The notes under the pieces are model-generated. The model did no database searches and was not told the DNA's origin. It saw only the letters and a program-made list of their open reading frames with translations. Below are positions 57,733 through 64,000 of a stretch of DNA of 64,000 nucleotides, piece after piece (the first letter of the stretch is position 1; each line of letters opens with the position of its first letter). Where the stretch lies: contig NZ_CP061313.1 of assembly GCF_018688235.1 (NCBI RefSeq), positions 124,001-188,000 on the forward strand, written 5' to 3'. A program made the position numbers and the translations under genes. This DNA comes from Polynucleobacter sp. AP-Nino-20-G2 (GTDB lineage: Bacteria; Pseudomonadota; Gammaproteobacteria; Burkholderiales; Burkholderiaceae).

Positions 57733-58733
57733 GTTTGACGAGCTAAGGAGTATTTGCACAAAGCATGTAGTGCTGTTGTGGCTTCATTGGTGGGAAAGTC
57801 TTTGATGCACTCCAGCGCAAGATCCACCTCTTTCTTTGCGGCAGCTTGAGTGTATTCAAGGGCGCCTGAATTTTGTACCGCGCTCAGAATTTGCGCGAAC
57901 ACGTCATCTGGCAAGTCTTGATTTTGTTCAATAGCCGCGCGAACCAAGAGGCGCTCTTCGGTGTTGCCATTTTCCAAAAGATAAATCAGTGGAAGCGTGG
58001 GCTTGCCTTCTCGCAAATCATCGCCGGCATTTTTTCCCATTTGCGCTGCGTCAGCGGTGTAATCCAATAGGTCATCCATGAGTTGGAAGGCGGTTCCGAT
58101 ATGACGACCAAAAGCCGCAGCCTGTTTTTGCTGCTCAGTATTCGTTTTTGCCAGGATGGCGCCAAGTTCTGTTGAGGCTTCGAATAATTTGGCTGTTTTG
58201 TAGCGAATGACCTGCAAATAGCTTTCTTCGTCAACTTCTGGGTCATTCATATTCAAGAGCTGTAAAACTTCGCCCTCGGCAATCGTATTGGTTGCATCGG
58301 AGAGAATTTCCATGACGCGCAGGTCATTTGGGCCCACCATCATTTGAAAGGCTCTGGAATACAGAAAATCGCCCACTAAAACGCTTGCTGCATTCCCAAA
58401 GGCGGCATTGGCCGTTTCTCGACCCCTGCGCAGGGTAGATTCATCCACCACATCGTCATGAAGTAGGGTGGCAGTGTGGATAAACTCCACTACCGCTGCT
58501 AGTTCTAGGGCGTGAGGCGTTTCTTTGCCATTGGCCAGGGCTTTGCTGATGAGAAGCAGGAGGGCTGGTCTAATCCGTTTTCCGCCTGCCTGAATGATGT
58601 AGGTGGAGATTTGGTCAATTAAGGCGACTTTTGAGGCTAGGCGTAGACGAATAACCTCATCTAAGGCCTTGAAATCTAAGGAGATTGGTGCCAAAATTTG
58701 GCTTAATTCATTGGTTTTGACAGTGCTCGTCAT
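57729..58733 (-). CDS. ispB: Octaprenyl (polyprenyl) diphosphate synthase
   Basis: A 334-residue trans-polyprenyl synthase. First aspartate-rich motif D93-D-VV-D97 in LLHDDVVDESTLRRG, second D220-D-LL-D224 in LMDDLLDYTAD; GGKRIRPALLLL at about 50. Small residues before the first motif fit a long-chain (ubiquinone side chain) product. It supplies the tail of ubiquinone, linking to the UbiH-family and coq7 genes in this window. Divergent from rplU, whose consensus promoter begins inside the first codons of ispB. Confidence 0.93.
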   Translation of the reverse strand: MTSTVKTNELSQILAPISLDFKALDEVIRLRLASKVALIDQISTYIIQAGGKRIRPALLLLISKALANGKETPHALELAAVVEFIHTATLLHDDVVDESTLRRGRETANAAFGNAASVLVGDFLYSRAFQMMVGPNDLRVMEILSDATNTIAEGEVLQLLNMNDPEVDEESYLQVIRYKTAKLFEASTELGAILAKTNTEQQKQAAAFGRHIGTAFQLMDDLLDYTADAAQMGKNAGDDLREGKPTLPLIYLLENGNTEERLLVRAAIEQNQDLPDDVFAQILSAVQNSGALEYTQAAAKKEVDLALECIKDFPTNEATTALHALCKYSLARQT

Positions 58734-58745
58734 GCAAGATATAAT
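58717..58745 (+). promoter_or_regulatory. Consensus sigma70 promoter of rplU-rpmA
   Basis: TTGACA (58717-58722), exactly 17 bp, TATAAT (58740-58745): a full match at all twelve positions. It overlaps the first codons of the divergent ispB gene. Transcription would start near 58752. Confidence 0.93.
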
Positions 58746-58754
58746 AATAGGCTT

Positions 58755-58777
58755 AGCTCATCCAGGGTGGATTAGCT
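58755..58777 (+). promoter_or_regulatory. Hairpin at the 5' end of the rplU mRNA
   Basis: AGCTCATCC and GGATTAGCT pair with one mismatch across a 5-nt loop, starting about 3-4 nt from the predicted transcript start. It could stabilise the message or take part in ribosomal-protein autoregulation. Inference only. Confidence 0.4.
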
Positions 58778-58808
58778 TAAATGTAGATATTAATTGAGGT
58801 TTCAAACC

Positions 58809-59120
58809 ATGTACGCGGTCATAAAAACCGGTGGCAAACAGTATAAAGTTGCTGCAGGCGAAAAATTGAAAATAGAACAGATACCAGCGGAAATCGGCAG
58901 CGAAATCACTCTTGACCAAGTCCTCGCCGTAGGCGAAGGCGCTTCACTCAAATTGGGTGATCCATTGGTTAATGGTGCAGCTGTGATGGCCACTGTCGTC
59001 TCCCAGGGACGTCACGATAAAGTGACAATCTTTAAGATGCGCCGTCGCAAGCATTATCAAAAGCACCAAGGCCATCGTCAGAATTACACAGAAATTCTGA
59101 TTAACACGATTAAAGCCTAA
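58809..59120 (+). CDS. rplU: 50S ribosomal protein L21
   Basis: A 103-residue L21 from ATG 58809 ([14 protein letters not shown]), with GAGGT at 58796-58800. The C-terminal [21 protein letters not shown] is the L21 signature. It binds 23S rRNA in the large subunit. A TTG five codons upstream is rejected because L21 proteins start at MYAV. It is followed by rpmA after 33 bp; a small perfect hairpin (AGCCTA/TAGGCT) lies between. Confidence 0.98.
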   Translation: MYAVIKTGGKQYKVAAGEKLKIEQIPAEIGSEITLDQVLAVGEGASLKLGDPLVNGAAVMATVVSQGRHDKVTIFKMRRRKHYQKHQGHRQNYTEILINTIKA

Positions 59121-59153
59121 TTTAGGCTAACGGCTAAATAGCAGGAGAAAGAT

Positions 59154-59414
59154 ATGGCACAGAAAAAAGGCGGCGGCTCGACACGAAATGGCCGCGACTC
59201 AGAATCGAAACGCTTAGGCGTTAAGGTATTTGGCGGCGAGCATATTAATGCTGGCAGCATCATCATTCGTCAACGCGGTACACGAGTTCATCCGGGTGCA
59301 AACGTTGGTATTGGTAAAGATCACACTTTGTTCGCTTTAATTGACGGACAAGTGGAATTTGGCGTTAAGGGTGCTTTGAAGAAGGCCCAGGTTTCAGTTC
59401 TCCCGCGTTCATAA
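59154..59414 (+). CDS. rpmA: 50S ribosomal protein L27
   Basis: An 86-residue L27: [24 protein letters not shown] followed by [26 protein letters not shown]. Its N-terminal tail reaches the peptidyl transferase centre. AGGAG lies before the ATG. It is the last gene before the terminator at 59472, with obgE beyond. Confidence 0.98.
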   Translation: MAQKKGGGSTRNGRDSESKRLGVKVFGGEHINAGSIIIRQRGTRVHPGANVGIGKDHTLFALIDGQVEFGVKGALKKAQVSVLPRS

Positions 59415-59471
59415 GACGCCTGACTGAGACACGTTTGATTCAGATTTATTCCGAATTTAACTCTTAGGAAC

Positions 59472-59498
59472 AGGCCTCGCAGTAGCGAGGCCTTTTTT
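59472..59498 (+). terminator. Intrinsic terminator after rpmA, abutting the obgE start
   Basis: AGGCCTCGC and GCGAGGCCT form a perfect 9-bp stem with a 4-nt loop, followed by six T. The T run ends 5 bases before the obgE ATG. Confidence 0.93.
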
Positions 59499-59502
59499 AT
59501 TC

Positions 59503-60591
59503 ATGAAATTTATAGACGAAGCTCGTATTGAAGTCATAGCTGGCCAAGGTGGCGCCGGGAGTGCCTCCATGCGCCGCGAAAAGTTTATTGAATTTGGCGG
59601 CCCCGATGGTGGCGATGGCGGTAAAGGCGGCAGCGTTTGGGCTACCGCGGATCGCAACATCAATACGCTGATTGATTACCGTTATGCGAAAACGCACACT
59701 GCTAAAAATGGTGAGCCAGGTCGTGGTGCAGATTGCTATGGCCGCGCGGGCGATGATATTGAATTGCGTATGCCGGTTGGAACGATTATTTCTGACTATG
59801 AAACTGGTGAACCGATCGCTGATTTAACTACCCATGGCGAGCGTCTTTGTTTGGCGCAGGGCGGGGTTGGTGGCTGGGGAAATATCCACTTTAAGAGCAG
59901 TACGAATCGCGCTCCTCGTCAGAAGACCAATGGCAAACCAGGCGAGCGTCGTAAATTAAAGTTAGAGCTTAAGGTATTGGCAGACGTTGGTTTATTGGGC
60001 ATGCCAAATGCCGGTAAATCCACATTGATTACCGCCGTCTCCAACGCTCGTCCAAAAATTGCGGATTATCCTTTTACAACTTTGCATCCAAATTTAGGCG
60101 TGGTGCGCGTTGGTAGCGAGCGTAGCTTTGTGATTGCGGATATTCCCGGTTTGATTGAAGGTGCTGCGGAAGGTGCCGGCTTAGGCCATCGCTTCTTAAG
60201 ACATTTGCAGCGCACTGGCGTGTTGCTACATTTGGTTGATATTGCTCCATTTGATGAGAATGTCGATCCCGTAGCCGACGCAAATGCGATTGTGAATGAA
60301 TTGCGCAAGTACGATGAAGCGCTGGTTGAAAAGCCTCGCTGGTTGGTGCTCAACAAGGTCGATATGATTCCCGAGGAAGATCGCAAAAAAGTAGTTGCGG
60401 ACTTTATTAAAAAGTTTAAGTGGAAGGGTCCCGTATTTGAGATCTCCGCTTTAACTGGGATGGGTTGCGATAAGCTTTGTTACTCGTTGCAAGATTATTT
60501 GGACTCTGCTCGTAAAGATCGCGATGATGCTGATGAGCGTGCTGCTGATCCGCGTTATCAGACTCAGTCAGAAGACAAAACACCAGATTAA
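59503..60591 (+). CDS. obgE: GTPase Obg
   Basis: A 362-residue GTPase. Glycine-rich Obg domain ([29 protein letters not shown]) then a G domain: GMPNAGKST (G1), DYPFTTLHP (G2), [16 protein letters not shown] (G3), LNKVD (G4). It acts in 50S assembly and stress control. The ATG lies only 5 bp after a terminator T run; the only SD-like bases (GAGG 59487-59490) are in the 3' arm of that hairpin, so read-through RNA would hide them. proB follows after 24 bp. Confidence 0.97.
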   Translation: MKFIDEARIEVIAGQGGAGSASMRREKFIEFGGPDGGDGGKGGSVWATADRNINTLIDYRYAKTHTAKNGEPGRGADCYGRAGDDIELRMPVGTIISDYETGEPIADLTTHGERLCLAQGGVGGWGNIHFKSSTNRAPRQKTNGKPGERRKLKLELKVLADVGLLGMPNAGKSTLITAVSNARPKIADYPFTTLHPNLGVVRVGSERSFVIADIPGLIEGAAEGAGLGHRFLRHLQRTGVLLHLVDIAPFDENVDPVADANAIVNELRKYDEALVEKPRWLVLNKVDMIPEEDRKKVVADFIKKFKWKGPVFEISALTGMGCDKLCYSLQDYLDSARKDRDDADERAADPRYQTQSEDKTPD

Positions 60592-60615
60592 TTTCATTTG
60601 ATATGCTCAACTGAT

Positions 60616-61398
60616 ATGACTGCGCAAAAAGCTAAACGAATTGTTGTGAAAGTGGGCTCTAGTCTCGTCACTAATAATGGCGAAGGCTTGGATCATGCTG
60701 CGATCGCAATGTGGGCTGAACAGATGGCAGCCTTATTGGGTGCTGGCCACCAAGTATTGATGGTGAGCTCTGGTGCGATTGCGGAGGGTATGCAACGTTT
60801 AGGTTGGGCTAAGCGTCCGCAAGAAATTCATCAGCTGCAAGCGGCTGCTGCTGTTGGTCAAATGGGCTTAGTGCAGGTGTATGAGAGTTGCTTTGCGCGC
60901 TTCAATCTTCGTAGTGCTCAGATTCTCTTAACGAATGCTGACTTAGCGCATCCAGAGCGTAATGCGAATGCGAAGGCTACCTTAGATACTTTGTTAAAGC
61001 TTGGTGTAGTTCCCATCATTAATGAAAATGACACTGTTGTTACTGATGAAATCAAGTTCGGCGATAACGATAGCTTGGCCGCTTTAGTAACCAATTTAAT
61101 TCATGCTGATTTGTTAGTGATTCTGACTGACCAAGGGGGATTGTTCACTGCCGATCCACGTCAAGATGCCACAGCAACTTTATTGAGCGATGCCATTGCA
61201 GGAGATCTTGCCCTCGAAAAAATGGCCGGAGGTGCTGCGAGCGAACTTAGCAAGGGTGGCATGTTGACTAAAGTTTTGGCGGCAAAGGTTGCCGCTCAAA
61301 CTGGTGCCTCAACCATCATTGCTTCTGGCCGTGAGCCTAATGTACTCACTCGCTTAATGAATGGCGAGAAAATCGGTACCTTTTTAGCCGCGTCTTAA
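60616..61398 (+). CDS. proB: Glutamate 5-kinase, short form without PUA domain
   Basis: A 260-residue amino acid kinase from ATG 60616. [30 protein letters not shown] and [28 protein letters not shown] and GTGGMLTK-like (here [13 protein letters not shown]) are intact. The family form in E. coli is 367 residues with a C-terminal PUA domain; this ends after the kinase domain (GTFLAAS). No remnant of a PUA domain is seen in other frames after the stop. It phosphorylates glutamate for proline synthesis. Confidence 0.93.
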   Translation: MTAQKAKRIVVKVGSSLVTNNGEGLDHAAIAMWAEQMAALLGAGHQVLMVSSGAIAEGMQRLGWAKRPQEIHQLQAAAAVGQMGLVQVYESCFARFNLRSAQILLTNADLAHPERNANAKATLDTLLKLGVVPIINENDTVVTDEIKFGDNDSLAALVTNLIHADLLVILTDQGGLFTADPRQDATATLLSDAIAGDLALEKMAGGAASELSKGGMLTKVLAAKVAAQTGASTIIASGREPNVLTRLMNGEKIGTFLAAS

Positions 61399-61412
61399 CT
61401 CCTACAGACGCG
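61389..61412. terminator. Weak hairpin between proB and the CNP1-like gene
   Basis: CGCGTC and GACGCG pair over six bases with a 12-nt loop; the left arm covers the end of proB. A pyrimidine-rich stretch follows on plus, without a true T run. A possible weak terminator. Confidence 0.3.
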
Positions 61413-61434
61413 CCTCCTTCCCTTAATACAAAAT

Positions 61435-62001
61435 TTAGTTCATTACCCCGAATGAGTTGGTGGGCTTCGTGCCGCCTGTAAATGCATTAGGGTTAAGAGA
61501 TTGAATAACCGTTTTGAGATTTTTCTCTTGGGTATTGAAATTGCAGAGCGCGCCTTGCGCTAATGCCGCTTGATAACGATTTGGCGTGTGATCCTGAATA
61601 GCTCGCCAAGTAGAGAGTGGATTTTCTTTCCATGCACCATTTTCAAATGTGCCATACAGGCGCCACTGGAAGGAGTCGCAGCGAATGCCTTCGTATTGCG
61701 TTTGGGTATTTCCATTGGGGCTGGTCAGAATGACGGTATATCTAGTGATGCCATCATTACCGATCAAAATGGAGTCGGTGTCCACCGCAAACTTAAAGAT
61801 TGTCTGTGAAGAGACGTAGAAGGGCTGGATGGTGGATTGATTGGGGGGATTTAAAGGCATTGCAGTAGCCCCCTCTTTAAACACCATTGGCGCAAATGGA
61901 TCAACGCCGCTTTCCAGTGGATCTCCTGCGCAACCAAGTAGACCCATGCTCAAGGCTAAGCTGATTGAGCAAAATTGAAGGTGGCGTAGGGAGGTTTTCA
62001 T
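61435..62001 (-). CDS. CNP1-like family lipoprotein
   Basis: A 188-residue protein with a lipoprotein signal: hydrophobic stretch and lipobox LLGC (C24). The rest matches the CNP1-like family known from Neisseria and betaproteobacteria: [36 protein letters not shown] and [11 protein letters not shown]. Function unknown; it should sit in the outer membrane facing the periplasm. It overlaps rppH by 4 bp (ATGA), a fixed neighbour in this lineage as I recall it. Confidence 0.8.
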   Translation of the reverse strand: MKTSLRHLQFCSISLALSMGLLGCAGDPLESGVDPFAPMVFKEGATAMPLNPPNQSTIQPFYVSSQTIFKFAVDTDSILIGNDGITRYTVILTSPNGNTQTQYEGIRCDSFQWRLYGTFENGAWKENPLSTWRAIQDHTPNRYQAALAQGALCNFNTQEKNLKTVIQSLNPNAFTGGTKPTNSFGVMN

Positions 62002-62597
62002 TGGGGCTTTTCGTTGGGTTTTACATCTTTAGCGGGATCTTCTTCACCTGCGTAGAGGGATTGGAAGAGGTCTAAGGGGGAGCCCCAGGCAAGCTGTTGC
62101 ATGCGCAGGCCGCGAGAAAGGTAGCGCGCCAACTCGGAAAGCGCCAATTGATAGACCTCGCGCTTGAAATCAATCACTGAATCGAGCTGAATCCAGAATG
62201 GAACCCAGCGCCATGCATCAAATTCAGGGTGTTCTGAGGCTCGCAGGTGAATATCACTATCCAAGCCCACTAAGCGCAGTAAAAACCAAATTTGTTTTTG
62301 GCCGCGATAGCTGGCGCGGTTGGTTCTGGTTGCGTGTTGGCGGCGCAGGAACTCCTCAGGGACGTCGTAGCGAAGCCAATCCCTAGTCCGTCCAATAATT
62401 TGGACATGTTCTGGCAGCAAGCCTACTTCCTCATGCAATTCGCGGTACATGGCCTGCTCAGGGCTTTCACCATGCTGAATCCCGCCCTGCGGGAACTGCC
62501 ACGAATGCTGCCCAACGCGTTTTCCCCAGAAAACCTCGTTGCGGCTATTGAGGAGGACTATGCCGACATTGGGTCGATACCCTTCACGGTCAAGCAT
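61998..62597 (-). CDS. rppH: RNA pyrophosphohydrolase
   Basis: A 199-residue Nudix hydrolase. [17 protein letters not shown] and [19 protein letters not shown] are the RppH hallmarks, the Nudix box is [23 protein letters not shown]. It removes pyrophosphate from 5' triphosphate RNA ends and so triggers mRNA decay. The C-terminal part (from about residue 165) is variable. It is divergent from proS with 48 bp between starts. Confidence 0.96.
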   Translation of the reverse strand: MLDREGYRPNVGIVLLNSRNEVFWGKRVGQHSWQFPQGGIQHGESPEQAMYRELHEEVGLLPEHVQIIGRTRDWLRYDVPEEFLRRQHATRTNRASYRGQKQIWFLLRLVGLDSDIHLRASEHPEFDAWRWVPFWIQLDSVIDFKREVYQLALSELARYLSRGLRMQQLAWGSPLDLFQSLYAGEEDPAKDVKPNEKPQ

Positions 62598-62645
62598 GAT
62601 CGTGCCTCAAATCCTTTAAAATCAATGATTTGATTATATCCATAC

Positions 62646-64000
62646 ATGAAAGCCTCACAGTCATTTCTCGCCACGCTAAAAGAAGCCCCCTCTGACGCTG
62701 AGGTGGTTTCGCACAAGCTCATGGTGCGCGCCGGTTTAATTCGCAAACTCAGTGCGGGCGTTTATAACTATTTGCCCCTGGGTTTAAAGTCAATCCGTAA
62801 GGTGGAAAACATTATTCGCGAAGAGATGAATCGTGCTGGCGCGATTGAGTTGCTCATGCCAATGATTCAGCCTGCGGAATTATGGCAAGAGACTGGTCGC
62901 TGGGAAAAGATGGGGCCAGAGTTGCTTCGTATCAAAGACCGACATGATCGTGACTTTTTGATTCAGCCAACTTCGGAAGAGGTGGTCACGGATTTAGCAA
63001 GAAATGAAATCAAGAGCTACAAACAGCTCCCAGTCAATTTTTATCAGATCCAAACAAAGTTCCGCGATGAGCGTCGTCCACGTTTTGGAATTATGCGCGG
63101 CCGTGAATTCAGCATGAAGGATGCGTACTCATTTGATCGAGATACTGAAGGTCTGAAGAAGTCTTATCAAACGATGTTTGATGCCTACACTCGTATCTTT
63201 AAGCGTATGGGCTTAAAGTTCCGCGCAGTAACAGCTGATAACGGTGCGATTGGTGGATCGGGTAGTCAAGAGTTTCATGTGATTGCGGATACCGGCGAAG
63301 ATGCGATTGTGTATTGCCCCACTTCAGATTACGCGGCTAATCTTGAGGCTGCCGAGTCACTCTCTTTAATCGCGGCACGTGCAGCTGCTACTCAGGTAAT
63401 CACTAAAACCCCAACCCCCGACAAGACAAATTGTGCTGATGTGGCGAAGTTCTTAAATCTACCGCTTGAGCAAACAGTGAAGTCTTTATTGTTTGCGGCA
63501 GATCAAGAAGAGGGTCCAGCAAAATTATTTATGGTCTTAGTACGTGGCGATCATGAGTTGAATGAAATCAAAGCGAGCAAGATTCCTGGTATGGCGGAAT
63601 CACGCTTTGCAAGTGAGGCTGAGATTAAGCAAGCATGTAATGCCCCTGCGGGCTACTTAGGTCCTGTTGGTGTTAGTGCCGATGTGACTGTAGTTGCTGA
63701 TCGTACCGTGGCGAATATGTCTGACTTTGTGTGTGGTGCTAATGAAGCTGGTCATCATTTCATTGGCGTCAACTGGGGCCGTGATTTGCCTGAGCCTTTG
63801 GTGATGGATTTGCGTAATGCCGTTGTTGGTGATGCCTCTCCCGATGGCAAAGGTGTTGTAGATATTTGCCGTGGCATTGAAGTGGGTCACGTATTCCAAT
63901 TGGGTACAAGGTATTCTGAAGCAATGGGTTGCACTTATCTTGATCAGCAGGGTAAGGCGCAGCCTATGGTGATGGGTTGTTACGGCATTGGTGTTACACG
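62646..64000 (+). CDS. proS: Prolyl-tRNA synthetase, N-terminal part
   Basis: About 451 residues are visible before the window ends. Class II motifs: motif 1 region ([27 protein letters not shown]), motif 2 ([28 protein letters not shown]), and the start of motif 3 region near the end (GCYGIGVTR). The editing (INS/YbaK-like) domain lies between, from about residue 230 to 390, so this is the bacterial ProS type that clears mischarged Ala. ATG at 62646; no strong ribosome site seen. Confidence 0.97.
   Translation, partial: MKASQSFLATLKEAPSDAEVVSHKLMVRAGLIRKLSAGVYNYLPLGLKSIRKVENIIREEMNRAGAIELLMPMIQPAELWQETGRWEKMGPELLRIKDRHDRDFLIQPTSEEVVTDLARNEIKSYKQLPVNFYQIQTKFRDERRPRFGIMRGREFSMKDAYSFDRDTEGLKKSYQTMFDAYTRIFKRMGLKFRAVTADNGAIGGSGSQEFHVIADTGEDAIVYCPTSDYAANLEAAESLSLIAARAAATQVITKTPTPDKTNCADVAKFLNLPLEQTVKSLLFAADQEEGPAKLFMVLVRGDHELNEIKASKIPGMAESRFASEAEIKQACNAPAGYLGPVGVSADVTVVADRTVANMSDFVCGANEAGHHFIGVNWGRDLPEPLVMDLRNAVVGDASPDGKGVVDICRGIEVGHVFQLGTRYSEAMGCTYLDQQGKAQPMVMGCYGIGVT

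Noticed and set aside
61399..61434. Remnant PUA domain after proB caused by a frameshift
   Set aside because: Only 36 bp separate proB from the CNP1-like gene, too little for a PUA domain in any frame.
1..64000. tRNA genes, CRISPR arrays, insertion sequences, prophage or toxin-antitoxin pairs
   Set aside because: None could be recognised by eye: no cloverleaf-like sequence in the gaps, no regularly spaced repeats, no transposase or integrase motifs.

Overview
The window looks like a chromosome segment of a small-genome freshwater betaproteobacterium of the Burkholderiaceae, most like Polynucleobacter. The basis is gene order (dcw cluster, then a Prx5-type peroxiredoxin, lpxC, a DciA-like gene, secA; rplU-rpmA-obgE-proB-CNP1-rppH-proS; divergent bioB and bioADF), the betaproteobacterial type of Coq7, MraZ, ZapD and CNP1-like proteins, moderate GC, very short intergenic gaps and frequent overlapping start/stop codons. 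This assignment is from recalled gene order and protein character, not from a database search. No rRNA, tRNA, CRISPR array, insertion sequence, prophage or integrase was seen. Both ends are cut inside genes (an M61 peptidase at the left, proS at the right).

Layout. 1-4857: M61 peptidase (partial), dsbC, a UbiH-family hydroxylase, ychF, a small winged-helix regulator and an integral membrane protein. 4854-9493 (minus): rpe-trpE-trpG-trpD-trpC read as one unit. 9543-13182: apaG, a candidate 37-residue membrane peptide, mltA, an enoyl-CoA hydratase and an M20 amidohydrolase. 13202-17632: biotin synthesis, bioA-bioF-bioD (minus) divergent from bioB (plus), then coq7. 18278-18549: the largest non-coding stretch, with a LexA-type box, a long imperfect inverted repeat and MraZ-type direct repeats before mraZ. 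18550-36031: the division and cell wall cluster mraZ-rsmH-ftsL-ftsI-murE-murF-mraY-murD-ftsW-murG-murC-ddl-ftsQ-ftsA-ftsZ, almost all translationally coupled. 36144-40918: peroxiredoxin, lpxC, DciA-like protein, secA.

40919-52222: a two-subunit molybdenum hydroxylase (2Fe-2S subunit plus Tat-exported molybdopterin subunit), argJ, a DUF815-type ATPase, mutT, then on minus zapD, coaE and a compact pilus/secretion set (peptidase, PilC, PilB, each short or lacking a domain), a CNNM/CBS transporter-like protein, and an alkyltransferase on plus. 52230-57732 is the most accessory-looking part: a squalene-synthase-like enzyme, a sodium:solute symporter, a ketopantoate-reductase-like enzyme, a fumarylacetoacetate-hydrolase-family protein and a protein of the glycine/betaine reductase B family. 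57729-64000: polyprenyl diphosphate synthase, a consensus sigma70 promoter driving rplU-rpmA, obgE directly after a terminator, a short proB, a CNP1-like lipoprotein, rppH and proS.

Most of the window is housekeeping. I see no strong evidence for a wholly new system. The best leads are regulatory or small: the LexA-type box before the division cluster, the candidate small membrane protein against mltA, the GC-rich structured leader before the peroxiredoxin, the obgE start next to a terminator, the pared-down PilB/PilD proteins and the orphan reductase-B-like protein.
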